Source: Prevotellaceae bacterium UBA6417 (GTDB taxonomy: Bacteria; Bacteroidota; Bacteroidia; Bacteroidales; Bacteroidaceae). Taken from it: a stretch of DNA of 64,000 bases. Made by a program: the position numbers and the translations under genes. Of this stretch, positions 24,220 through 32,449 are shown piece by piece. The DNA is taken from assembly GCA_002439755.1 (NCBI GenBank), contig DJPH01000019.1:4908-68907 (forward strand). Reading direction: 5' to 3'. The notes beneath the pieces are model-generated. The model ran no database searches, was not told the DNA's origin, and was given only the letters and a program-made list of their open reading frames with translations. Positions within the stretch are counted from its first letter, which is position 1; every line of letters begins with the position of its first letter.

Positions 24220-24861
24220 TTATCTTAAATTGAGTTCGGCTGCGCGTTTAGCCATGGCAACTACATCATCTGGAAGTTCTATTGGAAGCTTTTCGCCTTT
24301 GTGCTTTTCCGGATCATAAAGCATACCAGTGCAGACACAGTACTTTCTTCCTGTGCGAGCCAATATGTCACAGTTGATGCAGCATGGATTTTCCGGAGTG
24401 CCGCATCCTTTCCAATATTCTTCATCTTGAGTTAGTTCTGCAAAAGGAACGGGCACATATCCTAATTTTGTGTTTATTTTCATTACAGCACCGCTACTTG
24501 TCAGGCCAAAAAGTTTTGCATGCGGCCAGCGTAACCGGCTTAATGTAAAAGCGACTTCTTTTATGCGGGTAGCCAAGTGGTGACCTCTGAATTTTTCTAC
24601 GACTATCAGTCCTGAATTGGCAACATAATGTTTGTTTTCCCAGCTTTCAATATAGCAAAATCCGGCAAATTCTTCGCCTTTTAATGCCAATATAGCCTTA
24701 CGCTCACGCATTTTGGTCGCCAAATATTCATGTGTGCGTTTGGCTATTCCTGATCCACGAACTTTGGCAGCATTCGTAATTGTTTCTAATATGGTATCTA
24801 CATATTTTTCATCGGAGGCATCGGCTACGAATACCCGAATGCCATCGTTATATTTCTCCAT
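24220..24861 (-). CDS. GNAT acyltransferase with cysteine-rich tail; candidate N-acylglutamate synthase of the arginine operon
   Basis: 213 residues. Residues ~8-140 are a GNAT fold with the acyl-CoA-binding segment VEKFRGHHLATRIKEVAF (88-105). A distinct C-terminal part carries six cysteines (C153, C160, C161, C164, C175, C177), which may bind zinc. The gene lies between argR and argG with gaps of 17 and 24 bases, so it is made with the arginine enzymes. No argA or argJ is present here. I infer it performs the first step, acylation of glutamate (acetyl- or succinyl-CoA). This is unproven from sequence; a general N-acetyltransferase is the alternative. Confidence 0.82.
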   Translation of the reverse strand: MEKYNDGIRVFVADASDEKYVDTILETITNAAKVRGSGIAKRTHEYLATKMRERKAILALKGEEFAGFCYIESWENKHYVANSGLIVVEKFRGHHLATRIKEVAFTLSRLRWPHAKLFGLTSSGAVMKINTKLGYVPVPFAELTQDEEYWKGCGTPENPCCINCDILARTGRKYCVCTGMLYDPEKHKGEKLPIELPDDVVAMAKRAAELNLR

Positions 24862-24878
24862 GTAAATGCTAAATGGTT

Positions 24879-25370
24879 TTAGTCTTCTTTTTCATCGAAA
24901 TGTGGGATGATGGATCTCATTAAATTATAAATAGGCTCATGTTCGGCATGTTCACGTAATACCAGTAATAAAGTGTCATCTCCTGCCAGGGAACCTAATA
25001 TTTCGGGGACATCATGTTCATCAATTTCTGCTGCCAAACTATTTGCATAGCCATGCAATGTTTTTATCACTACAATATTTGCAGAAAAATCCATGGAAAT
25101 AAAGCCAAAGCTTTGTGTGATTCTTTCTTTGGGATGCTTTATTGCATTTACATGGTTAAAAGGACTTGTCCCAGGTAGTACATATGAATATTTCCCGTCT
25201 TTATTATAGATCTTGGCCACTTTTAATTGACGCAAATCTCGCGATAAGGTGGGTTGGGCTATGAGAAAACCTTCTTTTTTCAAATCAGACAATAGTTCTT
25301 CTTGATTGTCAAAAGACTTATTGCGAATTAAGAGACGCAATACATCTAAACGTGTTCTTTTGGTTGACAT
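24879..25370 (-). CDS. argR: Arginine repressor ArgR
   Basis: 163 residues. The N-terminal winged helix includes TQPTLSRDLRQLKVAKI-like sequence (here AQPTLSRDLRQLKVAKI), and the C-terminal arginine-binding hexamerisation domain ends in SLAGDDTLLLVLREH. It senses arginine and controls arginine genes through ARG boxes. It is the first gene of an eight-gene arg/pro operon, which suggests autoregulation; a candidate ARG box lies at 25453-25466. Confidence 0.95.
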   Translation of the reverse strand: MSTKRTRLDVLRLLIRNKSFDNQEELLSDLKKEGFLIAQPTLSRDLRQLKVAKIYNKDGKYSYVLPGTSPFNHVNAIKHPKERITQSFGFISMDFSANIVVIKTLHGYANSLAAEIDEHDVPEILGSLAGDDTLLLVLREHAEHEPIYNLMRSIIPHFDEKED

Positions 25371-25390
25371 GCTTTTATTTTCTTGTTTTG

Positions 25391-25398
25391 CAAAGTTA
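25391..25398 (-). promoter_or_regulatory. Promoter of the argR-GNAT-argGCD-proCBA operon
   Basis: Minus strand TAACTTTG (exact TAnnTTTG), 20 bases before argR, with a TTG (complement of 25420-25422) 21 bases further upstream, close to the Bacteroidetes -33/-7 spacing. Confidence 0.6.
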
Positions 25399-25452
25399 CT
25401 GCTTTTTGTTGATGCTGTTCAATTTGGAAGCACATGAATAGGGTTATAATGT

Positions 25453-25467
25453 AGAATAGTTATTCAT
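25453..25467. promoter_or_regulatory. Candidate ARG box
   Basis: AGAATAGTTATTCA at 25453-25466 matches the general ArgR operator form TGAATwwwwATTCA except for the first base and one spacer G. A degenerate second copy (TAGTATATATTCA) ends at 25486. It lies upstream of the argR promoter. Binding is inference. Confidence 0.4.
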
Positions 25468-25528
25468 AAAGTGTAGTATATATTCAATGCAAAAGCTCTT
25501 TGCTATCTGGGCTTGCTATTTTGTCTAT

Positions 25529-26629
25529 CTATATAGCTTGGTGATGCTCAATAGTCGTACGTGTTATTTCTCCGCTGCCTATACAGATTTTTCGCCCATC
25601 TTGGTAGGGAATATAGACAACTGCAAATTGCCCTGGAGCCACTCCTTGTATGCTATGGCGTGGAATAATTATACTCTTTTCTTTAGAATGAATAAACATT
25701 CCTTCTTCAAACTCTGGTGAGTGTCTTATCTTGAAGAAAATCTGTTGTGGCTCTTCTCTCTCTTCAATTTCTTTTGTTGCTATGTTATGGAAGTCTGCCA
25801 ATTCGAGTTGGCGGCATTGCAATTCGGTTGAACTACTTCCTTTTGATACGTAGATTTTGTTTTTTCTGATGTTCTTATGTACAACGAACCAAGGTCCTCC
25901 ACCTAAGCGAAGTCCTTTACGTTGTCCTATCGTATAGAACCAATAACCTTGGTGCTTCCCTAATTTTTTGCGCGTTTCCCATTCTACGATATCTCCTTCA
26001 CGTTCTCCCAAGTAGTGACGCAGCAAGGAGTCATACGTAGTTTTTCCCAAAAAGCAAATGCCTTGGCTGTCGCGCCTGTGTGCAGGAGCTAAATGATACT
26101 TTTCTGCAATGCTTCTTACTTCATTCTTCATCATGTAGCCTACAGGGAAATGCAGCTGTTTGAGCTGTTCCGGTGTTATTTGGCAAAGGAAGTCTGTTTG
26201 GTCTTTGATGGGATCCTTGGCGGTTGCCAAGTATTTTATTCCATCTTTTTCCAATGTTGTTGCATAGTGCCCTGTTATTGTCTTATCAAAGAAACGGCCT
26301 ACACGATCATAGAAGCATCCAAATTTTATCAAGCTGTTGCACATAACATCCGGATTTGGTGTAAGGCCGCGTTTTACGCTGTCAATCAAATAAGAAACGA
26401 CCCGTTCCCAATAGTCGCGATGCAAATCCACAGTTTCGACTTTTAAGCCATATTGATGCGCCAGCATATTGACCATCTCCAAATCTTCTTCCATTGTGCA
26501 AGAAAATTCGCTTTCCTCATCTGCGCCGATTTTGATATAAAACAATGTAGGTTTTTCACCTTGTTCACAGATTAGGTGGGTAGCAACAGCGCTGTCTACA
26601 CCGCCTGATGCCAAAAGTGCTATTTCCAT
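25529..26629 (-). CDS. mnmA: tRNA-specific 2-thiouridylase MnmA
   Basis: 366 residues from the ATG at 26627-26629; upstream in-frame codons run across the promoter. The PP-loop ALLASGGVDSAVATHL opens the protein. The catalytic cysteine pair is in the expected places: NPDVMCNSLIKFG (first Cys) and HRRDSQGICFLG (second Cys). It thiolates U34 of tRNAs for Lys, Glu and Gln. It is transcribed alone. Confidence 0.95.
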   Translation of the reverse strand: MEIALLASGGVDSAVATHLICEQGEKPTLFYIKIGADEESEFSCTMEEDLEMVNMLAHQYGLKVETVDLHRDYWERVVSYLIDSVKRGLTPNPDVMCNSLIKFGCFYDRVGRFFDKTITGHYATTLEKDGIKYLATAKDPIKDQTDFLCQITPEQLKQLHFPVGYMMKNEVRSIAEKYHLAPAHRRDSQGICFLGKTTYDSLLRHYLGEREGDIVEWETRKKLGKHQGYWFYTIGQRKGLRLGGGPWFVVHKNIRKNKIYVSKGSSSTELQCRQLELADFHNIATKEIEEREEPQQIFFKIRHSPEFEEGMFIHSKEKSIIIPRHSIQGVAPGQFAVVYIPYQDGRKICIGSGEITRTTIEHHQAI

Positions 26630-26655
26630 TTTTCTGAATGATGCAATTCTGACTG

Positions 26656-26663
26656 CAAAATTA
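26656..26663 (-). promoter_or_regulatory. -7 element of mnmA
   Basis: Minus strand TAATTTTG, exact TAnnTTTG, 26 bases before the chosen mnmA start; it supports that start. Confidence 0.5.
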
Positions 26664-26729
26664 CAAAAAAGGAATGGCAAAAGTCCTGCCCTATTTCTAA
26701 CAGACCTTTTTGCGTTTCGATGTTGACCA

Positions 26730-29270
26730 CTATCCGCAACGGGATGCTCCGCAATTTTTACATATTAGGCATCCTTCTTGGTAGACAAGTGATTCTTGTC
26801 CGCAGTTAGGACAAATGAGTCCTGTTGCCTTTGTTCCGTCCTTTACATATTTTTTCAAGGCGCGTTCTACACCGTTTTTCCAAGTGTTGATGTTTTCATC
26901 TCCGAGTTGTAGCGAACTTACAAGCTTGATAACACGCTCTACCGGCATCCGATAGCGAAGAACTCCAGAGATAAGTTTGGCATAATTCCAATATTCCTTA
27001 TTGAACTTTTCAGAGAGTCCTTCTACTGTTGTCTTATATCCCCGCTTGTTTTCAAATTGAAAATCGTAGCGCTTTGTCCCGTCTTCGTTTGCCTTTTTGA
27101 TAATGCGTCCTTTTGTAACTGACTTTGGCAACACGATACCTTCGTCGTCGTCTTGCAGACCGGTGAAGATTTCATATGGATAGCCGTCAAGTAATCCGAC
27201 AAAAGCCACCCATTTTTCTTTGTTGTTTTGGAAACGCACCACATCGCATTCTAACGATTCGGGCCGGGTTTCTGTCACTTCGAGCGGTTTGCAGTAAGGA
27301 ATCTCAACCTTTTCTTTCTTTTTGACTTCAATCATAACGCCCGAGCGGCTTCCGTCTCGATATATAGTGCAACCTTTGCAGCCGCTTTTCCATGCCGTTA
27401 TATAGATCTTATTGACGACGTCTTCGGTTATGTCGTTAGGCAAATTTACCGTAACGCTTATGGAGTGATCCACCCATTTTTGAATGGCTCCCTGCATTCT
27501 TACTTTTTCAACCCAGTCAACATCATTTGCTGTGGCTTTATGGTAGGGCGATTTTTCTAAGAGGGCATCGAGTTCGTCCTGTGTATATTTCTTATGGATA
27601 TCGAAACCGTTTACGGCCATCCATGTCAGGAACTTTTTGTGATATACAATGTATTCTTCAAATGCGTCTCCCGATTCGTCAATATAGTCGATATGCACTT
27701 CAGGATCGTTTGGATTGACTTTCCGACGTCGTTTGTAAATAGGCATGAATACCGGTTCTATGCCGCTTGTCGTCTGTGTCATGAGGCTGGTTGTGCCGGT
27801 TGGTGCTATTGTCAGACAGGCAATGTTGCGCCGTCCGTATTTTGTCATCAGCTCATATAATTCAGGGTCGGCCTCTCTAAGGCGGCCGATGAAAGGATTG
27901 TTCTTCTCTCTTGCTGCATCGAATATGGGAAATGCGCCTCTTTCTTTTGCCATTATCACGGATGACCGGTAGGCTGCCAATGCCAATATCTTCTGTACTT
28001 TGACGGCAAAGTCGGTTGCTTCTGTTGTGCCGTAGCGCAATCCCATGGCTGCAAGCATATCGCCTTCGGCTGTGATTCCGACACCGGTACGACGGCCTTC
28101 TTCGCATTTGCGGTCAATCTTTTTCCAAAGATTATATTCCGTGGACTTTGTGTCCATATCTTGCGGATCACTTTCGATTTTTGCCAAAATAGCTTGAATC
28201 TTTTCTTGCTCCAGATCTATGATGTCGTCCATGATGCGTTGGGCGACAATCACATGTTCTTTGAATTTGTCGAAATTGAATGATGCGTTTGGCGTAAAAG
28301 GGTTGTCTACATATGAATATAGGTTCAGTGCCAAAAGCCGACAGCTGTCGTAAGGGCAGAGAGGTATTTCTCCGCATGGATTTGTCGAAACCGTCTTATA
28401 GCCTAAATCAGCATAGCAGTCGGGAATGGATTCGCGTATGATGGTATCCCAGAACAAAACGCCCGGTTCTGCCGACTTCCAGGCATTGTGAATAATCTTT
28501 TTCCACAGTTTCCTGGCATCTATTTCTTTTTTGAAAGCAGGATTATTGCTGTGGATAGGGAATGTCTGTTCATATTTTTCGCCTTTTTCGACAGCCTGCA
28601 TGAATTCGTCATCAATTTTGACCGATACATTGGCTCCCGTGATTTTGCCTTCTTCCATTTTGGCGTCTATAAAGGCTTCTGAGTCTGGGTGCTTAATGCT
28701 TACTGACAGCATAAGAGCTCCCCGTCGGCCGTCTTGAGCCACTTCGCGCGTTGAATTGCTGTAACGTTCCATAAACGGGACCAAGCCTGTTGAGGTGAGT
28801 GCGGAATTTTTTACCGGTGATCCTTTTGGACGTATGTCCGAAAGATCGTGACCGACACCGCCGCGGCGCTTCATCAGTTGCACTTGTTCTTCGTCTATTT
28901 TCATAATGGCGCCATAAGAGTCGGAGTCTCCGTCCAGTCCTATTACGAAGCAGTTGGAAAGTGATGCTATCTGATATTTGTTGCCGATTCCTGTCATCGG
29001 GCTTCCTGCCGGAATGATGTACTTGAAATGGTCGAGCAATTCGAATATCCGGCTTGGGCCCAACGGATTTTTATATTTTGATTCTATGCGTGCTATTTCA
29101 GCGGCAAGTCTCCGGTGCATGTCAGCCGGAGTTTGTTCGTAGATGTTACCGAATGAATCTTTCAGGGCATATTTGTTCACCCAGACACGGGCTGCCAGTT
29201 CGTCCCCATCAAAATATTTGAGGGAAGATTGAAAAGCTTCGTCATAGGTAAATGTCTTTTTCTCTTCCAT
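26730..29270 (-). CDS. nrdJ: Adenosylcobalamin-dependent (class II) ribonucleotide reductase NrdJ
   Basis: 846 residues. The radical enzyme core shows the active-site loop STNPCGEIPLCPYDSC, an upstream SNCFVIGL cysteine, and the RRGGVGHDLSDIRP segment. The C-terminus has two CxxC pairs (CPNCGQE and CKNCG), the zinc-ribbon/redox tail usual for this group. It makes deoxyribonucleotides using vitamin B12 and works with or without oxygen. I looked for a cobalamin riboswitch in the 27 bases between the predicted promoter and the gene; there is no room for one. Confidence 0.95.
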   Translation of the reverse strand: MEEKKTFTYDEAFQSSLKYFDGDELAARVWVNKYALKDSFGNIYEQTPADMHRRLAAEIARIESKYKNPLGPSRIFELLDHFKYIIPAGSPMTGIGNKYQIASLSNCFVIGLDGDSDSYGAIMKIDEEQVQLMKRRGGVGHDLSDIRPKGSPVKNSALTSTGLVPFMERYSNSTREVAQDGRRGALMLSVSIKHPDSEAFIDAKMEEGKITGANVSVKIDDEFMQAVEKGEKYEQTFPIHSNNPAFKKEIDARKLWKKIIHNAWKSAEPGVLFWDTIIRESIPDCYADLGYKTVSTNPCGEIPLCPYDSCRLLALNLYSYVDNPFTPNASFNFDKFKEHVIVAQRIMDDIIDLEQEKIQAILAKIESDPQDMDTKSTEYNLWKKIDRKCEEGRRTGVGITAEGDMLAAMGLRYGTTEATDFAVKVQKILALAAYRSSVIMAKERGAFPIFDAAREKNNPFIGRLREADPELYELMTKYGRRNIACLTIAPTGTTSLMTQTTSGIEPVFMPIYKRRRKVNPNDPEVHIDYIDESGDAFEEYIVYHKKFLTWMAVNGFDIHKKYTQDELDALLEKSPYHKATANDVDWVEKVRMQGAIQKWVDHSISVTVNLPNDITEDVVNKIYITAWKSGCKGCTIYRDGSRSGVMIEVKKKEKVEIPYCKPLEVTETRPESLECDVVRFQNNKEKWVAFVGLLDGYPYEIFTGLQDDDEGIVLPKSVTKGRIIKKANEDGTKRYDFQFENKRGYKTTVEGLSEKFNKEYWNYAKLISGVLRYRMPVERVIKLVSSLQLGDENINTWKNGVERALKKYVKDGTKATGLICPNCGQESLVYQEGCLICKNCGASRCG

Positions 29271-29297
29271 TATTTGGCCAATTATTGTTTTCTTCTA

Positions 29298-29305
29298 CAA
29301 ATGTA
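29298..29305 (-). promoter_or_regulatory. Promoter of nrdJ
   Basis: Minus strand TTTG - 19 bases - TACATTTG (-33 at 29325-29328, -7 at 29298-29305), a full match to the Bacteroidetes consensus. Confidence 0.65.
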
Positions 29306-29515
29306 CGTCCTTTTATCTGCTTGTCAAAAAATAAAACCGAAAAATTGGGGATGAAAATCCTTTTTTTCTGTTGAGCGTCAATAACAGCCTTGTTTACAGT
29401 CTGTTTTGCAATCTTGCTAAGAGCTCGTGATTGTCGGTTTTGGAAATTTCTCCGCTTAGTCTTTTGGGAAAATCTGCTTTTTGTGAAGCAAGTAACAGAT
29501 GCTGTTGCTTTTGAT

Positions 29516-31654
29516 CTATTCCGTTCCTCTCATGCTGAGCGATATGCGCCGGCGTTGGGCGTCGATTTCTTTTATCCGTACTTTTACTTGTTGGTTTACT
29601 TTTACAATGGCTGAAGGATCTGCCACATAGGTGTCACTCAGCTCGGATATGTGAACCAGCCCGTCTTCATGGATGCCTATATCAACGAAGCAGCCGAATT
29701 TTGTAACATTGGTTACTATGCCGGGTAATATCATGCCTTCATGCAGGTCTTCAAAGGTGCGTATAGAAGAGTCAAAGCTAAAAGGTTTGATTTTTCCGCG
29801 CATGTCGCGGCCCGGTTTGTCCAATTCTTTCATGATATCTTGGAGTGTGGGCATCCCGACTTTTTCGTTTACGTAATTTTCCAGCTTGATTTTGTTGCGT
29901 AGTGTTTTGTCGGCAATCAGTTCGGCAATGCTTACGTTCAGGTCTTTTGCCATTTTCTCTACGATATAGTAGCTTTCCGGGTGTACGGCCGTATTGTCAA
30001 GAGGGTTTTCGGAAGATGGTATCCGCAGAAAGCCGGCGCATTGTTCAAAAGTCTTTTCACCCATGCGCGCCACGGCTTTCAATGCTTGCCGTGATGCGAA
30101 TGCCCCGTTTGCTGCGCGATAATCTACGATGTTCTGCGCCAGTTTCAGGCTTAATCCTGAAACATATTGCAATAGTGGCGCTCCTGCCGTGTTCAGGTTT
30201 ACTCCTACAGTGTTTACACAATGTTCCACAGTCGCATCCAGCGATTTTTTCAATTCGCCTTGATTGACGTCGTGCTGATACTGACCGACTCCAATCGAGC
30301 GCGGTTCAATCTTAACCAATTCGGCCAGTGGGTCCATGAGCCGCCTTCCTATCGATACGGCTCCGCGCACGGTGACATCGTATTCCGGAAATTCTTTTCT
30401 TGCGAGCGGTGAGGCAGAGTAGACAGACGCACCGTCTTCATTGACTGCATGGATTTCAATGCTTTTGGCAATAGGCAGGCTGTGTATCAGGTCTTCTGTC
30501 TCGCGTCCGGCCGTTCCGTTGCCGATGGCTATGGCTTCTATTTTGTATTGCTCAATGAGTGAACAGAGCTTACGCGTGGCTAAGTTTCGTTGTGCATGTG
30601 GCGGATGCGGATAGATGGTCTCGTTGTGAAGCAGATTGCCTTCCGAGTCAAGACATACCACCTTGCAACCGGTGCGGAAACCCGGGTCGATGGCCAGTAT
30701 GCGCTTTTGTCCCAGTGGCGCCGCCAGCAGCAATTCACGCAAGTTGGATGTGAAGACCTGTATGGCTTCTTCGTCTGCGCGTCTTTTGCTTTCGGTGGCA
30801 AATTCGGTTTCTATCGATGGCAGCAACAGGCGTTTGCAGGCATCGGCCACTGCCAAGGCTACTTGTTGTGCGGCTTCGCCTCGTCCATGCACAAACAACC
30901 GCTCCAATCGCTCTTCGCATTCACCGTTATCGTCTGGGCGAATGGATACTTTCAGGTAGCCCTCTGCTTCTCCGCGCCTCATGGCCAGTAGACGGTGCGA
31001 ACTGCAACGGTTGAGACGCTCTTTGAAATCAAAATAGGTGCGATATTTTGCTGCTTCCTCTTCTTTACCTTTTATAATGTGCGAGCTGATGACGGCGTAG
31101 CGGCGAAATTGCTTGCGTACAGTGTTGCGCGCTTTTTCGTCTTCGCTCACAATTTCGGCAATGATGTCGCGTGCTCCTTGAAGCGCATCATCTATTGAGG
31201 CCACTTCTCCCTTTACATAAGGCTGTGCCATGCTTGCCACATTGTTGGCAGCCTGTAGTTTCAGCAACTGATGGGTCAACGGTTCAAGCCCCTTTTCTTT
31301 AGCTGCGGTTGCCCGCGTCTTTCTTTTGCGCTTGTAGGGAAGGTAGATGTCTTCAAGCTCGGTGGCATCCCAGGTCTGTGCTATGCGTTGCCGCAGTTCT
31401 GCTGTCAAGGCTCCTTGCTTCTCTATAGTTGCCAAAATGGTCTGTTTCCTCGCTTCCAAGGCTTTCTGCGATTCGAGAAGGTCTTTTACGGCAGCAATTT
31501 GCACCTCGTCAAGGTTGCCGGTCGCCTCTTTCCTGTAGCGACTGATGAACGGAACTGTTGCTCCGTCCTCAATCAGTGCCACTGTGTGCTCTATCTGAAC
31601 GGGGCGTAAGCTTGTCTGTTCGGCTATGATTCGTATGATGTCGTTGTTAATCAT
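29516..31654 (-). CDS. tex: Tex-family RNA-binding protein (S1 domain)
   Basis: 712 residues from the ATG at 31652-31654; the reading frame is open 32 codons further upstream but across the predicted promoter. Domain order follows Tex: N-terminal helical part, YqgF-like domain (LAIDPGFRTGCKVV), two helix-hairpin-helix units (NTAGAPLLQYVSGL, ANGAFASRQALKAVARMGEKTFEQCAGFLRI region), and a C-terminal S1 domain (PGIVTNVTKFGCFVDIGIHEDGLVHIS). Tex is a conserved nucleic-acid-binding factor linked to transcription and stress tolerance. Confidence 0.94.
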   Translation of the reverse strand: MINNDIIRIIAEQTSLRPVQIEHTVALIEDGATVPFISRYRKEATGNLDEVQIAAVKDLLESQKALEARKQTILATIEKQGALTAELRQRIAQTWDATELEDIYLPYKRKRKTRATAAKEKGLEPLTHQLLKLQAANNVASMAQPYVKGEVASIDDALQGARDIIAEIVSEDEKARNTVRKQFRRYAVISSHIIKGKEEEAAKYRTYFDFKERLNRCSSHRLLAMRRGEAEGYLKVSIRPDDNGECEERLERLFVHGRGEAAQQVALAVADACKRLLLPSIETEFATESKRRADEEAIQVFTSNLRELLLAAPLGQKRILAIDPGFRTGCKVVCLDSEGNLLHNETIYPHPPHAQRNLATRKLCSLIEQYKIEAIAIGNGTAGRETEDLIHSLPIAKSIEIHAVNEDGASVYSASPLARKEFPEYDVTVRGAVSIGRRLMDPLAELVKIEPRSIGVGQYQHDVNQGELKKSLDATVEHCVNTVGVNLNTAGAPLLQYVSGLSLKLAQNIVDYRAANGAFASRQALKAVARMGEKTFEQCAGFLRIPSSENPLDNTAVHPESYYIVEKMAKDLNVSIAELIADKTLRNKIKLENYVNEKVGMPTLQDIMKELDKPGRDMRGKIKPFSFDSSIRTFEDLHEGMILPGIVTNVTKFGCFVDIGIHEDGLVHISELSDTYVADPSAIVKVNQQVKVRIKEIDAQRRRISLSMRGTE

Positions 31655-31685
31655 GAAGATATATTCTCTCAGGGTTATGGAAACA

Positions 31686-31693
31686 CAAAGATA
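31686..31693 (-). promoter_or_regulatory. -7 element of tex
   Basis: Minus strand TATCTTTG (exact), 31 bases before the tex start, with a TTTG 23 bases upstream. The 245 bases between tex and the sigma gene hold this element and no evident gene. Confidence 0.5.
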
Positions 31694-31899
31694 CAGCTTT
31701 TTGACAGGTTTTCTCCCAAAGAGCCTGAAAACTCTCCCTACCGTTTCCAATTTTGAGCCTCCCGTTTGCGATATGCTCCCTTTGTCTTTTCTTTGAAGGG
31801 CGGTATGTCACATTTTTATTTGGCTTGGTAAATCTTTTTGCCGATTTTTGCGTCTTTAAAGTGATTGCAATTCTCCAAAAAACAAAAGCTGGAAAAAAG

Positions 31900-32436
31900 A
31901 TGAAAAGCGACCACACTACAAAATCCTATTACGGTGAAAAGCTGGCAGAGCTTCTTCGGACGGAGCGGTCGCAGTTGCTGCAATATGCCTGTTATTTTCT
32001 CGGAGATGAAGACGAAGCCGAGGATGCTGTGCAGGAAGTGTCATTGCAGCTGCTGTGCCGGGAGAGCTGTGCCGGTGGAAAGCCGCTCCGCTCGCTGAAA
32101 GGCTATCTGTATAGGTGCATTCATCATTTTTGCATCAGCCGTTTGAGGCAGCAGCGGCTTTCCGCTATGGTTGGTCTCGACCAAGCCGCAGATTGTGCTG
32201 ACGAACTTTCTCACGATATTGAGAATGAAGTGGCCCGTATTCACCGTTGGCTCTCTTTAATTCCTGAAGAACAGGCTGATGTGGTGCGTTTCCGCATTTA
32301 TGCAGGTCTTGCTTTTGCCGAGATAGCCGAAGTGCTGTCTGTTTCACTGCCGACTGTTAAGTCGCGCTTTCTTTATGGAATCAGGAATCTGCGGAAGGTG
32401 ATGGATTCCGATTCAACTTTTCAAGCAACCCTTTAA
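31900..32436 (+). CDS. ECF-type RNA polymerase sigma factor
   Basis: 178 residues from the ATG at 31900. Region 2 includes YACYFLGDEDEAEDAVQEVSLQLL (~27-50) and region 4 includes LSLIPEEQADVVRFRIYAGLAFAEIAEVLSVSLPTVKSRFLYGIRNLR near the C-terminus. It should direct polymerase to a small regulon. The anti-sigma gene starts 13 bases downstream. The cysteine-rich segment between regions 2 and 4 is unusual but I assign no role. Not an FecI-type with a TonB receptor nearby. Confidence 0.9.
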   Translation: MKSDHTTKSYYGEKLAELLRTERSQLLQYACYFLGDEDEAEDAVQEVSLQLLCRESCAGGKPLRSLKGYLYRCIHHFCISRLRQQRLSAMVGLDQAADCADELSHDIENEVARIHRWLSLIPEEQADVVRFRIYAGLAFAEIAEVLSVSLPTVKSRFLYGIRNLRKVMDSDSTFQATL

Positions 32437-32449
32437 TTCTTTCAAGACA

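Noticed and set aside
29271..29515. Possible cobalamin riboswitch near the B12-dependent nrdJ
   Set aside because: The predicted promoter is only 27 bases from the start codon, and no B12-box-like conserved segment was seen.
31753..31899. Upstream extension of the sigma factor frame (49 more codons)
   Set aside because: Not sigma-like and hydrophobic; the ATG at 31900 begins the conserved domain.
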